Counted from the first letter of the stretch, positions 1 to 14,000 are shown. The stretch is DNA of 64,000 nucleotides from Metellina segmentata (GCA_947359465.1 OX375873.1:135858899-135922898), one strand, 5' to 3'. The notes: generated from the sequence alone by a model not told the origin. Numbers and translations: made by a program.

Positions 1-1001
1 GCCGCATGTGGTCTGGCATTGTCTTGCTGAAAAATAAGCCCAGGCTACTGCGAAAAGAACGGTAGCAAAACAGGTCTCAGAATGTCGTCAACATACCGCT
101 GTGCAGTACGTGTACCTCTAATGACGACCAAAGGGGTCTGTCTATCAAGGGAAATGGCACCCCAGACCATAACTCCGTGTTGAGGGCCCGTGTGGCGTGC
201 AATAGTGAAAGCAGGATTGAAACGCTGCCCTGGGCGTCTCCAGAAACGTCTTCGATGATCGTCAGGACACAGTTGGAAGCGGGATTCGTCGCTAAAGACT
301 ATACGTCCCCAGTCAGCATCATTCCAACCTCATCGAGCCAAGCACCACTGTAATCTGACTGGACAGTGTGCAGGCGTGAGTGGCAGGTGGCGTAACGGTC
401 GGTACGAGCGTAGATTTCGCTCTCTCAACCGTCTGTGAATGGTCATGGTGGACGCTCGTGTGTGGGTCGCACGACTGATGGTTGATAGCGATGAATCAGG
501 CGCTGTGACAGCTGACCTGACAATCACTCTGTCCTCGCGATCTGTTGTGGCCCTACGTCGACCGCTACCATCATGACGCTGGAATCTGCCATTGTCCACC
601 CACTCTTGCCAGCATCTTCTAATCGCCGCATCGCTTCGACTCGCATGACGAGCGATTCTTCGATTTGCCCAACTTGCCTCTTTTAATCCAATGATACGAC
701 CTCTTTCAAACTCTGAAAGTTGCTCGTAATGAGCTTGAATCCTGCGCCGAGGCATTTTTTCAGTCGTTGAAAGTTATCCTAAATCGCAATGCATTAGAAA
801 TTTTTAACAACAGTTCAAGAACAACTCCTTATATACATCTGCTGGATGCGCAGTTCCGATGCGCTGGAGATCGCACTATTCCTTCATTGGACACCAAATT
901 GTAATCATTTGCATAGTTGGTCAAAACATTTTTGCATACGAAATTTCAAAGCAATCGGATGATTCCTTCTTGGTGCGTCGATTTTTTTGTTATAGAGTGT
1001 A
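1..1001 (-). mobile_element. Tc1-type DNA transposon, cut by the window edge
   Basis: The minus-strand frame from 755 downward begins MPRRRIQ and reads an N-terminal paired-type helix-turn-helix region ([16 protein letters not shown]) and further Tc1 transposase. It changes frame near 330 and continues toward position 1 with SDESRF-like and QDNARPH-like catalytic motifs. The inverted-repeat end lies at about 968-1001 (TTGGTGCG followed by a T run and GAGTGTA), resembling the ends of the element at 6611-8029. The frame change means the copy is inactive. The other end is outside the window, so its length is unknown. Confidence 0.85.
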
Positions 1002-1209
1002 TGTTGGGTTATTTGAAGAAGTTATTTTAATGTAAAATTACTTGGTTTAAGTTTTACAGTACATAATTATGGAAATTGTTTTTATTATTGGCTATTGAAT
1101 GCTAAATAGTTTTTGGTTTTTGACCTTAAAAATGTCGTGAATTGCTTCAGTATGACCTGCAATTTTGTAAACATTTGTCTGGAAAACTTGGAAAAGTTAA
1201 GGAATTTCA
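1002..1209. other. AT-rich spacer without recognised feature
   Basis: Between the Tc1 end and the degenerate tandem repeat I see only AT-rich sequence with no convincing coding signal. Confidence 0.5.
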
Positions 1210-1690
1210 TTTTTGAAATAGAGTGGGAACCCTGTAATAGGATTCTATTTTAAGGAAATGAGCAATATAATTTTTTAAATGGATTATATTTTAAGGAAAG
1301 GAACCGCAGAATCTTTCCAAAGATTTCTATTCTTAAGCATGATCCAATATAATCGTTACAAAAGATTATATTATAACGGTTGGTTGGGGTTTTTATGGCG
1401 ATAGGGTAATATGTGGACATGCTGCTCCAAGAGCAAGACGTACAATATCAAGTAATAGACACACAATCTATATTATAAAGAAATGGCAATAGAAAATTTT
1501 CAAAAAATTCTACTGTAATGAAATTAGCAATAGAATGTTTCCTAAGGATTCTGTTATAAAGAAAGGAGAAATAGAATATTTCTCTCTTATTCTTTTCTAA
1601 GAAAAGATCAACGGAGTCGTTCCAAAGAAATGTTCTATTCTACGGAGAAGACCAATAGAATATTTCTAAAGGCTGTAAGAAACCTTTCTT
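1210..1690 (+). repeat. Degenerate tandem repeat upstream of astacin A
   Basis: Variants of a unit with the words CAATAGAATATTTC, GGATTCT and TATAAAGAAA recur at an irregular spacing of about 50-60 bases. The array is interrupted at 1377-1468 by a separate short repeat. It ends roughly 260 bases before the TATA box of astacin A. Copy boundaries are approximate because the units are diverged. Confidence 0.55.
1377..1468 (+). repeat. Short dispersed element (about 92 bp) with flanking direct repeats
   Basis: It starts GGTTGGTTGGGG, contains ATGGCG and GCTGCTCCA words that can pair, and ends in ACACACAAT. The 10-bp word TATATTATAA lies directly on both sides (1367-1376 and 1469-1478), as a target-site duplication would. 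A closely similar copy is at 50228-50321, and shorter relatives lie at 12292-12352, 13258-13315, 40135-40180 and 60105-60165. No polymerase III boxes were seen, so its class is unknown. Confidence 0.55.
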
Positions 1691-1956
1691 TAGAATTATG
1701 ATAGTATGTAGTCGTCACGTGTCTTATGGAGTAAAAACAACGCTACACAGCTCGGAAATCGTAGAGTCAAACACAACTATTAACTCATACCAACAACGTA
1801 AGTATCACTCCTTAAATAACTCGTTAAAAAGTTCAAGAAACAATTCGAGAAGGGATTCGTCAGCAGAAAATAAGTCTGAGAAAATTTCCATCTGGTGAAA
1901 GATAAATTTCATCTCTACACCTCTGTTTTTTCCACAACTACATTCGTCAACCTGCA

Positions 1957-1964
1957 TATAAATA
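1957..1964 (+). promoter_or_regulatory. TATA box of astacin A
   Basis: TATAAATA lies 38 bases upstream of the ATG at 2002, so transcription would start close to the start codon with a short 5' leader. A GATAA word is at 1901. The box is a strong match and its spacing to the first exon is plausible; the start site itself is inferred. Confidence 0.6.
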
Positions 1965-2001
1965 GAGAACATCGAAATTTTTACGAATTCCGAAATTCAA
2001 A

Positions 2002-5000
2002 ATGGCGTCACTGCTGGTAATGTTCCTTCTATATGCTGGCAGCACTCTTGCTGACCCACTGGGTACGTAGATGCATTTCAAGAAAATTGACATTTATCAG
2101 AAACGTTCTAAATGAAAACGAATCAAAATGGCTACCCACAAAAAAGTTTTAAATTAATATAATTACTTTCAACGTCAACATAAATTAAATTCACTTGAGT
2201 ATAAACTTACTAATACATCACATCTAGCGTGTTTAGGCAAAACAGCACTATCAGAAATTATTGAATTTGAGATAAGTAAATGAATACATGCAAAAGAAAT
2301 TATCTTTCATTTGGTAAAATTAGTACCAGTCAACTATGAATAAAAGCAGAGATATAAATACTGGTTGAAAATATTAGGTTGGTTTATGATGGAGGATATG
2401 TAAAAAAATACATTCAATAAAAACTGTCTCCTGAAAAATTTGGTTAGTTGACTCTTACCGTTATGCCCTAACACGCTAGATATTTTAAATTTCAATCGCA
2501 ATCTTTTGAATTATGTTAATAAAATTGTTATGGCTTACGATAGGTGTCTAGTTGTCAGTATTTTAATGTGCTGTTCTACGCTATAACGTATACCTGTATG
2601 CGTTCTAATGCAACTGCATTCGTTTTATCTTTCAGAAGATTTAAGTTTCCGCAGGCTTCTGAAATACGGGAAATGTTTCAAAATATTAAAAATTAAGACT
2701 TAAAAATAAAAATTATGTATTCCCTTTAAAATGAAATCTTTCTCTCTCTGAATAACCTTTTCAAATGTTATGGAAAGTTTGCTATAAAAATAGAAAGCAA
2801 AAATTGACTCAATGTTTTAATTACTGACAGCTTGACATTATTTTTCTATACCAAACAAATAGCTGCTTGAAAATATATTTTATTAACTAAAAGTTGGGTT
2901 CAACCACAGATTTCGTTTGTAGTTCTACATTCAATTTTTGTTTGCTACACGACATATAATGGACAATATATGTTCAAGATAAAATAGGAGACAAATAGAC
3001 AATCATTCATGAACTAAATTTGAAAGTTTTTTATGTGATAAGTTATATAAGCAGAAACTTCTTTAAAATCACTTTCTCATAAGACTCAAACTATAATTAA
3101 TAAATTACAACATTAAATAATTTTTCTCATACTCAGAGAGTTTTATTTATTTTTTGAAACGGACCAAAATGATATAATTTTAAAGTTGTGAAAATAAGCA
3201 TAAATGAGATTTTGTAATTTGCATTTCATGCAGAAATAACAATCAAATTAATTCGATACGTTATTTCGACCTTCAATTATGCTAAAACAAATAAAGATAA
3301 ATAATTGTTTGACGGCAGTATTCGTGTTTGACACTTCTAAATACATAGAATCAAAAGGATCGATTTCCCCAAAAATCAATCTATTTGTAAGTTTGGCTTA
3401 TCAAATGCAATAAATATAGTCGTAACTAATAGAAATAAAGATATTTGCGACCTTTTGTAAAAAAATTATTTGGGATAACTGACATCTATTTCTGATGAAA
3501 ATATACACTACCCTACAATCATGGACCGGACGCCAGCAGATTTGCATAAAATCCGATTCCTTGTTTGAGGTTGTTTTAAGTGGTATAGCCTGGTACCTTT
3601 GCATGGTGTTCCTGGTCAATTGAACTTCGACGCCTATATTAACGTTCTGGACAATCATGTTCATCGTACGCTCTGGCAATTTTATGGAATGAACGAATGT
3701 TACTTCCAGGACGACACCGCTCCATGTCACGTTGCAGTCTCTGTTAAGCAGTGGTATCAATATATGGATGTAAAACGTCTTCCCTGGCCTGCTCAGAGTT
3801 CCGACCTAAACCCTATAGAACATTTGTGGGACACGCTGACGGACCAGGGAACCACGTCCGAAATCTACAGCTGAGCTGGCGACATTCTTGCAGTAGAAAT
3901 GGATACCTATAGCTGAGTATCGAAACCTTATTGAAAGTATGCCCAGAATGGTTGTTAGTGCAATTTCAGCATGCGTGGGGGACCATCCTCCTATTAAAGC
4001 ATTCTTTCCCTTATACCATCACATCTTGTTACCCGGTCCATTATTGTAGGGTATAGTGTATACAACCTCTCTCGTTCCAAGGGTTGTTAATGGTTTACAA
4101 AAACAACTAAGTGTTTTGTTAATTACGTGTGTCCTATTCATTTACTGGGTATTTGTTTTTTGTTTAGCCAATTTTGGTGACTTGCCGATGCAGAATCCAG
4201 ATTTGTTTGGAGGAGATATACTCGGCATGGAAGATCCTGAGGTATATAAGAAAATTTCAACATGCATCCTTCATAAATATTCTAATCAGTTTCTTCAACG
4301 CATCAACCATTTCTCAGATTCTGTAGCCTCGATTCTCCTTCTGGCATCTGCTGATTACTCCTGAAACCAACACAATTTCCAATCTTATCGCAACCATATC
4401 AAGAATGAAGGTCGAGATTTTGAGTCGGTCATCTCTTAAATTACTTAACGACTGACTTTCTCTTTGAGGAAACGACGTCGTCACTTGCCTTGCAACTTTT
4501 TTTTTTCATTTACAAATTATATGTTTTCAATTTGTTTAAAAGTATTAAATTTTCACTAAATAATTGCGAAGTTCGCTCTTGAGGATAAGACTGGCAGGCC
4601 ACACCATGACGTCACACTCAGAGGGAAGGCAGTATAAGGTAGTTAATTATCGTCACGGCAGCAACACAAAGGGCTATTGGCGACGATCCGGGTTCAAACC
4701 CCAAGGCAGAGAACTATGGACAACACCACGAAATTTTAAACCATCGTCAGATGATGATGATAACACCCGAGCTGGCACCCTACTCTCTAAACTTTCACAC
4801 CATGGCAACATAAAGACATTTGAGCCCACGGCAAATTTAATGTGCACCAGCCCCCGCATAGACGATTATCTTTGATTGTACCTTGTTTTGAACCCACAAC
4901 CCTCCGGTTACTAATCAGTTACTCGTTCAACTGGGCTACCGCGTCCCCTCCCCCCTCCCGAGGGAAGGAGTTCCAAAACCAGAGATCGAATAATGCTCCA

Positions 5001-8000
5001 CTTACCAGATAATAGAAATTTGGTAATTTTTAATTAACGTCGTACTAGAGCAACACAACGGGCTATTGACTATGGATCGGGATCAGTCCCCTAAGGGAAA
5101 GATCCGAGGACAACACCGCGTCATTTTGAACCACGGTCAGATGACGAGGCAACACCTGAGCTGGCACCCCACTCTCCAAACCAGCTTACCAGATGTGTAC
5201 CTACTGATTGAACGGTCTATTTATAGTGTACCTACAGATTGAATGGTTCATTAAAAGTGTAACTACAGATTGAATGGTTCATTAAAAGTGTACCTACAGA
5301 TTGCACGGTCCATTTATAGTGTACCTATAGATTTGAACTCCGAAGTACATACCTATGTGTACATTGGAGGGGTGTGGAAGTTCAGAGTGAGATGCCAGTT
5401 CAGGTGTTGCCTCGTCATCTGACCGTGGTTCAAAATTACTTGGTGTTGTCCTCCAATCTTTCCCCCTTGGGGAATTGATCCTGCACCGTCGCCAATAGCC
5501 CGGTGGGTTTCTCCAGTGTGACGTTAATTATTATACCTACCTTGTATTTTGATTTTGAGTGAGTCGTGATCTTTTTTTTTTCGGGGGGGGGGGGTCACTT
5601 GATCCACTATGATACAATTTCAATTGGTGGAACTATGGATATTGTTGGAGCCAGATTTCCAAACTGTTGGATTTCCTAGAAGATTATGGTAAAGAACTAA
5701 AATAGTTATTATAGAACCTTTATACTGTATATCCTTTAACTTTTAAGTTTCATAAACGTTTAAATTTGTTTCTCTTTTTTCTATCCTTATCAGCACCTTT
5801 AAACTGCCTAATATCATTAGAACCTGTAAAGTACTAACCAAACTGCAATATCTTCCAATGTGACATTACACATTACAGGACAGGAACGAGGGTATCCTTG
5901 GTGGTATGTATAATATGCTCTGGCTTCGTAGTTTAGTCTGCTGATTCAGAAATAACGCTTGAGTAGGCATTATAATTATACTTTTCATCACCGAATAACT
6001 ATTTAAATCTTGTACACATTTTTAAAGGAGCGTTATTTACTCTCGTATCATAATCTGCGTAGTCAATTCAATAGCACTCATTTTTCTTGTATAAGACAAA
6101 GTAACGAACTATCATAAATTCTTATATTATATTTTAAAATCTGTATATTTTATTAAAACTTGGATGTCATTGTAGGATCGAAATGCTATCGTAGACAACC
6201 GTCAGATATGGCCAGGTGGTATTGTTCCTTACGAAGAAGATCCTGGTCTTAAAAAGACCGTAAGTAAGTACTGAAGTTCTTTAAAAACTTTATGGGTGAA
6301 GATATTTCTCCTTATATGAATTCATCATGCACATAATACGAATTTAGTATTTTTAGAGGTATTTATAGGGTAGTGGTACCCTCTTATGTCTCACTGCACA
6401 CATCTATAATACTCTTAGACATCAAAATGTCAAATAAGAGAATATTTATGATATTTGCAGGCTAAATATACCAGGAATATTTGTATATGTCAATTTCGCA
6501 GGTACTCAAACCTCTTTCCCTTATGAGGGATATACCCATAAAAGAGAGAAGTGTATATTAAATCATAATCAATTGTATTTCCAAATTTTAAATTAATAAG
6601 CATTACCAAATACACTCCTTGCCATAAAAATTTGCGCACCAAGAAAAAGTTGCCAAAATGACATGTTTTTACATGTACACATGTAAGTACTACTTTGATA
6701 TAAGTAAGTGATTAGAAAATCAAAGAAAAATGATCATTTATTGCAAAAAAGAGTACAAATGAACGGAAGTTTTAGTACTCTGTTGGACCCCCTCAAGCCC
6801 TAATGCACTATGCGATACGAGCGGGCATTAGGCATACAAGTTCCGTATGATGTCATGAGACATCTCGTTAAACAGTTGCTGTAAACGCGCCTCTAGTTCG
6901 ACCAAATTTGTAGGGTGTCCAACTTGCCGTCCCAAATGAGTCATGATATGCTTGATTGCTGACAAATCTGGGGATCGAGCAGGCCAGGGAAGGGTGGTAA
7001 TGTGGCGGAGGCAGTCTTGTGACATCCTTGCTGTGTGTGGCCGAGCATTGTCTTGTTGAAAAATGGCTCCTGGGAGCCCTGCCATGAGTGGCATTACATG
7101 TGGCTGAAGATTGTCAAGGACGTACCGCTGGGCTGTCATTGTGCCGTGGATATATATTAGTGGTGACCGTGTATCGTAAGCAATGGCACCCCATATCATC
7201 ACACCAGCTGTGGGAGCGGTGTGGCGCTGTAAAGCGAAGGCAGGATTGAGGCGTTCACCACGGGGCCTCCACACACGAACACGATTGTCATCACTGCTCA
7301 CATTGAATCTAGATTCGCACTGAAGACGACCTGGTTCCATTCCGATGCAGTCCAATCCTGTCGTGCGCGACACCATTTCAAACGGAGGCGTCGGTGGGTG
7401 GGTGTCATTGGCAGCACACGTAATGGGAACCGCGATATCAGATGTCCTTCAGCCAGGCGCCTTGCGATGGTTCGGGAAGACACAAGGGTCCGTAGTGAAG
7501 GTGCTGCCTGTGTCTGGATAGCGGCCAATGAGGCAGTTGGCTCTACGCGTGTGTTTCGTATGATGTGACGGTCTTCTCGACGACTGGTCTTTCGAGGGCG
7601 TCCTGAGCCTGGTCGCCGTGTAAATTACGTCTCTTCTGTCCACTGGTCCCAACACCTCCTCACAGCAAAATTAGAACGGCCTACTTGACGAGCTACTCGC
7701 CGAGCTAACCACCCAGCTTCCATCATCCCGATGATTTTTCCCCTCTCGAACTCTGACAACTGCTCATATTGTCTTCGATGGCGGCGTAACGGCATGTCTA
7801 CATCAGCGTTTCCTCTGCAAAAGATTAAGTACACTCAAACAAGCTCTGCTTGCCTGTTTTATACTCCAAGGAGAGCGAAGTTCAACGCCCTCTAGTGGCA
7901 TTACGCAATGCGCACTAACACTGCATTTCTAATCATTTGCATATCTGGCCGACATGTACCTTCATGCCAAGTTTCGTTACGATCCCACAATTATTTCTTG

Positions 8001-11000
8001 GTGCGCAAATTTTTATGGCAATGAGTGTAAATTGTTTCAATAAAACACTCCCAAGAGCGTGAAATCATGGACAAATATAGAGATAACATGGATAAAAAAT
8101 GCAGGGGATTTGCTACCTTATTGATTTGATAACTTGTCAGCCCTGTCAATAGATAAAGGCGCCAAGTCCTGAGTGACACGGGGTACCCACCCTCGGGTAC
8201 CAATGTCTTTATTGCTTGGATTCGGTACCCTCTCCAACATGATTGAAAAAAAGTACAAAAATATCTATAACATTGGAATTTATCGTGTACCCTATCGGCA
8301 ATCATACAAACCACTTCCTATCAGAATAATCTTATAATTATCACAACAAATATCTACATCCTATTTACAAAACTAGTTTAAAAATTTATAGACTATTACA
8401 TAGATCGATCGATACCATCAATACATTACGCAACCGCACTCCTTTGTGATTACACCAGACTTCTACGTCATCGTGAGAGTAACTCTGACGTCATCTGCAC
8501 AGACAGACCGGGAAAGAGCGCCCCCTAGCAAGTACTCTGTCCAGTTGGTGACTGGACGTTACAATCGCTTTAAACAAAGCAAAGTTCTGAACCATATAAA
8601 GCAACTGGGTCTTTAAATGCTCTAAAAAATAATTTCTTCTTCTCTATACTACTGATATCCATTAACCATTTCAAGAAGATGGTACGTAGGACTTTCAACC
8701 ACCGCTGGAAGGGTTAACATATTACATCGTTTGATTACTAAGTCAGACGATAGAAGCGCCAAGTCACCTAACACCTTGATCCTCCAAGCGAAACGCCCGT
8801 TCGAATGCTCTTCTGTATGGTAAGTCGGCACACCCGAAGTACTATTTCAAGGAACTAGATGCCCGGGGATTCGGCAAGGAATAATCTGGGTCTTCTGCTA
8901 GCCTTCCGGGAAAACTTCCTAGTTGTATTCCACCTAAATTTTACAATGCTCTGTTCGAGCGTGCCGCTTAGATGGAATCGTTCTAGTAATTGGACTTTTA
9001 GTTTCAGAGTTTCTTCTACTTTATGTATTGGTGTTGTAAAATGCTTAACCCTTCAAATGTTTTACCTGCCTCAAATTAACCCTTTAAGGGTTCTCATGGA
9101 CTTCTGCCACCTTCAGTCTTTTCGGAGTAGGTTATCTGTTTCTAGAACATCTTCCGTAAAGCCCCATATCTAATCCCCAATCCTGTATTATTCCCTGCTT
9201 AACTCTTCCTCGACATTTTTTACATTCTTCATTAAAAAAAAAATTCCATGCATTTTATTTCAATCAGTAGACGTGGTTATGCAGTCTTTATGTGTTGTGT
9301 TTCTTCAGGTGGAAAAGCAGTCCTCTACGCTGCTTGCCAATCATGTGACATTTGAGGTATTATGTTAGGATACTTGTTGTATCCTGGGGATTATGATTAA
9401 CTTGGTGAGTCTTCCAGGCTCAGCTTGTTAGACCTTGCACCGTAAAAAATGAAATCCAATCGTGCTGTTTTCCTTGCCTAACTTCTAAATAGTTTCGATC
9501 GCCTTGACCAATTGAATATTTCTTATTATTCTTTCAACAAATAGACGTTGTGGTTTCGTCACTATGTGCATCGCTATGGAATTCATTACGCTACTCGGAC
9601 TTTACTAGTCTGAGCCTAGTGGCCATGGTTAACGGTCATCTAGCACCCACCTCAATTTGGCAATCACTTCACTCAAATTATTTCCCTGCGCAGTCGCATT
9701 CTTGTACGGTTGCATATCGGTCTCAACGGACGAACAAACGTCATCACCAACATCTTGCGTGCAAAGGGAGCTGGTGCATGTTCAACCTGTCGTGTCCTCA
9801 AATGTCCCCACGTTGACGTGGTGTGGAGGTTTGGAGTAGGGTGCCAGCTTTGTTGTTGACTCTTCATCTTTCCGTGGTTCAAAGTTATGTTGTCTTCTCC
9901 TCTGATCTTTCCCTTCGGGGTTTGATCCGTCGCCAATGGTTCGTTGTGTTGCTCCAGTGCGACATTAAGAAATACTTACCAATCTTCTTGGATGTCAGGT
10001 GCTGACCTTGTCGTCTGACCGTGATTCAAAATAACGAGGCGTTCTTTGACTTTTCTCCGTCGGTATAGTGACGGTGCGGGATCAAACCACAAAGGGAAAG
10101 ATCAGAGGACAACATCACGTAATTTTGTACCATGGTCAGATGACGAGTTTACTATGGATAAAGGGTGTAGTTCTTGTCCAGAATCCTGTGTAAAGAGTAA
10201 ATAAACTCTATAGGTATATCCAGAATCTCATACAGTCCATACTTTGAAACCTATGGAATGTACTAGGGGCCAGGTCCCATGTCACGCAAGCGGGACATGG
10301 CCACCGCACATTCGTGCGCCCTCAGTATTCAACAGGAAATCCATCATAATATTATTGTGCATACACTACCCTACAATAATGGAAAGGACGCCAGCGGATT
10401 TGCATAAAATCCGACTAATTATTTGGGGGTGTTTTCGTGGTGTGGCCTTTGACCTTTGCATGTTGTTCATGGTCAATTGAACGCAGACATCTACATGAAC
10501 CTTTTGGACAGTCAAGTTCTTCCTACGCTCTGGCAATTTTATGGAATGAACGAATGTCACTTCCAGGTCGACAACGCTCCACGTCATGTTGCAATCTCTG
10601 TCAAGCAGTGGTATCAAGATATGGATGTAAAACGTCTTCCCTGGCCTGCTCAGTCCCTACCTAAACCCCATGGAACATTTGTGGGACGCGTTAGAGCGAC
10701 GCGTACGGACCAGGGAACACATTCCGAAATCTACAGCTCAGCTGGCGACATTCTTGCAGCAGGAATGAACACAAATGCCCATAGCTGTGTATAAAAAACC
10801 TTGTTGAAAGTATGCCCAGAAGGATTGCTAATGTCGTTACACTAAGTGGGGGACAATCCCTTATTAAAGCATGTATTCTCTTTCCCTTGTACCATCGTGT
10901 TGTCCGGTCCATTATTGTAGGGGTAGTGTATATCAATTTAGTTTACATCGACATTTCTGTAGTTATTTCATCTGTCCAAATTGAAACCCTTTTCACTTTC

Positions 11001-14000
11001 AGTGAAATTCATCCTGGAGCGATCCATCAACCATTACACGAAGCACACGTGCATCCGGTTTGTACCTCGGACCGATCAGAAGGACTACATCAGGATCTTC
11101 CCTGGAGAAGGGTCAGTGTATTTATCTTTCAATCATTCTCGTTTCGGGCCGCGGTAGACAGGTTGGAAGAGTAACGGATTAGCAACCAGAGGGTTCAGAA
11201 TTGAAATCCAATGAAAGACCGTCATGAACGAAGTGGGTTGGTGCACCTTGGATCTGTCGGGACCTCGTATTGGCGTGGTGTGGAACTTTGAAGCGGTGGG
11301 TTGCCTCAAACCTGGGACCGTGCCTGTGACCGTGGTTCAAAATGACATAGTGTGGTCCTCGGTTCTTTTAATTTGGGTTTGACCGCCGCCAATACCTTGT
11401 TGTGTTGCTCCTGTGTGACGTTAATTAAAATACCTACCTAACAAGCTCATTTCATGGTACACACTTTTCCTACAAGTTCACTCCATGTCTGTCTAATACA
11501 CAGAACCCTCGACTCTTTTCCCTTTCTGATTTTATTCAAACGGTTGGTTGGTTTCCCGTCACAAGGTACGCAGTTGAAATAAGTTCACACTCGAGCAAAA
11601 CAAAGGGCTATTGTTGATGGTCAAGGATCAATTCCGAAGGGAAAGATTCTGGGACAATACATGGTCTTTTTGAACCACTGTCACATGAGAAAGTCTGAGC
11701 TGGCATCCAATTTACAAACTTCCACACTACATCAAAGCAAGATTTGAGACAACGATAGATTTAACGTGCACCAAAGTCCACATACCGTGTTTGGTTGAAT
11801 CAAGTTTCGAACTCGCAACCCTTCAACTGCTTCGGGGCCCTTCCCAGTCACATACTGGAATGAAAATGTTTTCCTTCTGTTTTAAATAGTTTTTTCCATT
11901 CTATTAGTTACAAATTCAAACATTTTGGTAATTTTTCATGCGATAATTTTTTACAAGACAAATAACGTACTTTTTGCATATATTTTTGATAAAAAACGCT
12001 TGAAAGTGCGCTTTCTCAAAATTCAAAGATGACATTGTGTCACCTTGAAACATAAGTTAATTGCAAGACACGTTACCGTTTGACTATGGCTATAGATATA
12101 ACTAGCGCGATTCTTACAACTTTCAAGATACAATTGCTGTAACAGCCGTAGTCGAAATTCTTTCTTGGCGCGATTCTTATAACTTTGAAGGTGATTATAA
12201 TTATCCTGTGAGTTGCATTGCTCCCTGGATGTATTGCTCTCTTCTGTGTCAGTATAACTGTCATAGTGTGTGTCTATTGCTTGACATTGTGCCTTGTATC
12301 TGGCGCAACATGGCCAAATAAGGCATTTGTGCCATAAAATCCAAGAAACTACCAACCTATGTGCATGGCTTCCTCTTCAATGTCAAAAAAAACTTATCTT
12401 CTGTATATCGCTCACTCCTTTCAACAACGTCATATCTCAAAAATCGGCGATTTTTAGTCATGCCTGTTTTCAGAACGCTCTGAAAGAGTAGTATATCCCT
12501 ACAAGATCGTCATATCTCACTGTTCAATATTTAACCGCTAGAGAACAGAAGTAATATTTATTTTTAATCTATATATATTATTCTCTTACGTGGCACGCAA
12601 AAAAGACGTTATTTGTTATCGCGTTTTGGCAACATTGTACGATTGTTTGTTTAAAAAGTAGCCTAGCGCATCAATTGAATTTATAGCGTTATCGGATGAA
12701 AGTTTATTGAAAAAAAAAATGAATTTTAGTCGAGCTTTTGCAGTTTATAATTAGAAATCAAAGAAGGCGGGAGGATCTTTTCAGGGCCATTTAAAAAACA
12801 GTCCTTTTCAAGGCCAACCATTATAGTTCAACAAGACGCTTGCACGCAATTAACATGCTGGGTATTCAATTTCCAAATTAGCGCTCACATTTCGAGTCAA
12901 AATTTGCTCAAAGCTTTCATTTGAATTCTGATTCCAGAGGTACAGTATATATATTTTCTGCAATACAGCAAATTTAGATTTGAAAAATATCTTTTTGGAT
13001 TATGATATTTTGTAAACTATCCCTTCTGCTAGGACACATGTCTTCATGGATGCGAGCCAAGCGAGCATAGGTTCGCGCAGCGAACCAATGAGGATTGCAA
13101 AGCAATCCTCCGGGGGTTGGCGAGCGTTAGAGAGCAGGGGGCGGGCCCCCTAGTACATTTTATTCTACTTTTAAACTTTAAAATCACTCTCCTGAAAACT
13201 CACCTTTTTTGAGTTATGACGTTCTTGAAAGGAGTAAGCGATATGTATACCTAACATTGTATCTGGCACAGCATGGGCAAAGGTGGTTCCTACACCATAA
13301 TACTCAACCAACCTTACCTGTGACTGGGAAACTAAATAACAGTTTTAAAAGATCAAGGTCGGTTGAAATATGCTACTTTGTGTTGATTTGTCAGGGAGTG
13401 GCATTAACATCAGCTCTCGTTCTTGATTCCTCAGGTGTTATTCGTACGTGGGTCGAACGGGAGGTCAGCAACCACTGTCCCTGGGACAGGGGTGCGGCTG
13501 GGAAGGGACCATCATCCACGAGTTTGGCCACGCCATCGGCTTCTACCACGAACAGAACCGGTCTGACAGAGACGATCACCTCATCATCTACTGGGAGAAT
13601 ATCATAGAAGGTAAGACAGACGACATTCGGTGAACGCGACTATAGTTTACGACATTATTGGATGGCTTCTAGGGCTTAAGTGGACCCAAAAGATGGCCGG
13701 ATTGATATATCATGCATAGAGCGTTTCAGTTCCATTTCGTTTTTAAAACAAACTTTTATTTAAATAATTTAATTGCAGTTCGCCAAAGCCCAACTTTAAA
13801 TTTTGGACGAAAGCACGTTTCACTTTATTTACTCGACAGTGGTAGACTAGATGATAGAGTCGTGAATTATATAAAAAATGGAAAGCTGTGAGTTCCAACT
13901 TGGTCCACTCACAGGCCGTGTTGTATGGGTGAGATTGGAACAGTTTAAATCTACTTTGGCTTTCAATGTCTTCACGTTGGTATTGTGTGGAATTTCGGAA

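Noticed and set aside
3401..3760. 119-codon minus-strand frame
   Set aside because: It is the antisense of the Tc1 transposase remnant on the plus strand.
5195..5349. CRISPR-like repeats
   Set aside because: The 31-bp units are contiguous without spacers and the genome is eukaryotic.
6260..6263. First GTAAGT donor of astacin A exon 3 (exon ending at 6259)
   Set aside because: It would leave phase 0 and break the join to exon 4; the second GTAAGT keeps phase 1 as in the paralogues.
8030..9760. A separate gene in intron 3 of astacin A
   Set aside because: Several 60-104 codon frames exist but none has a recognisable domain, start context or splice pattern.
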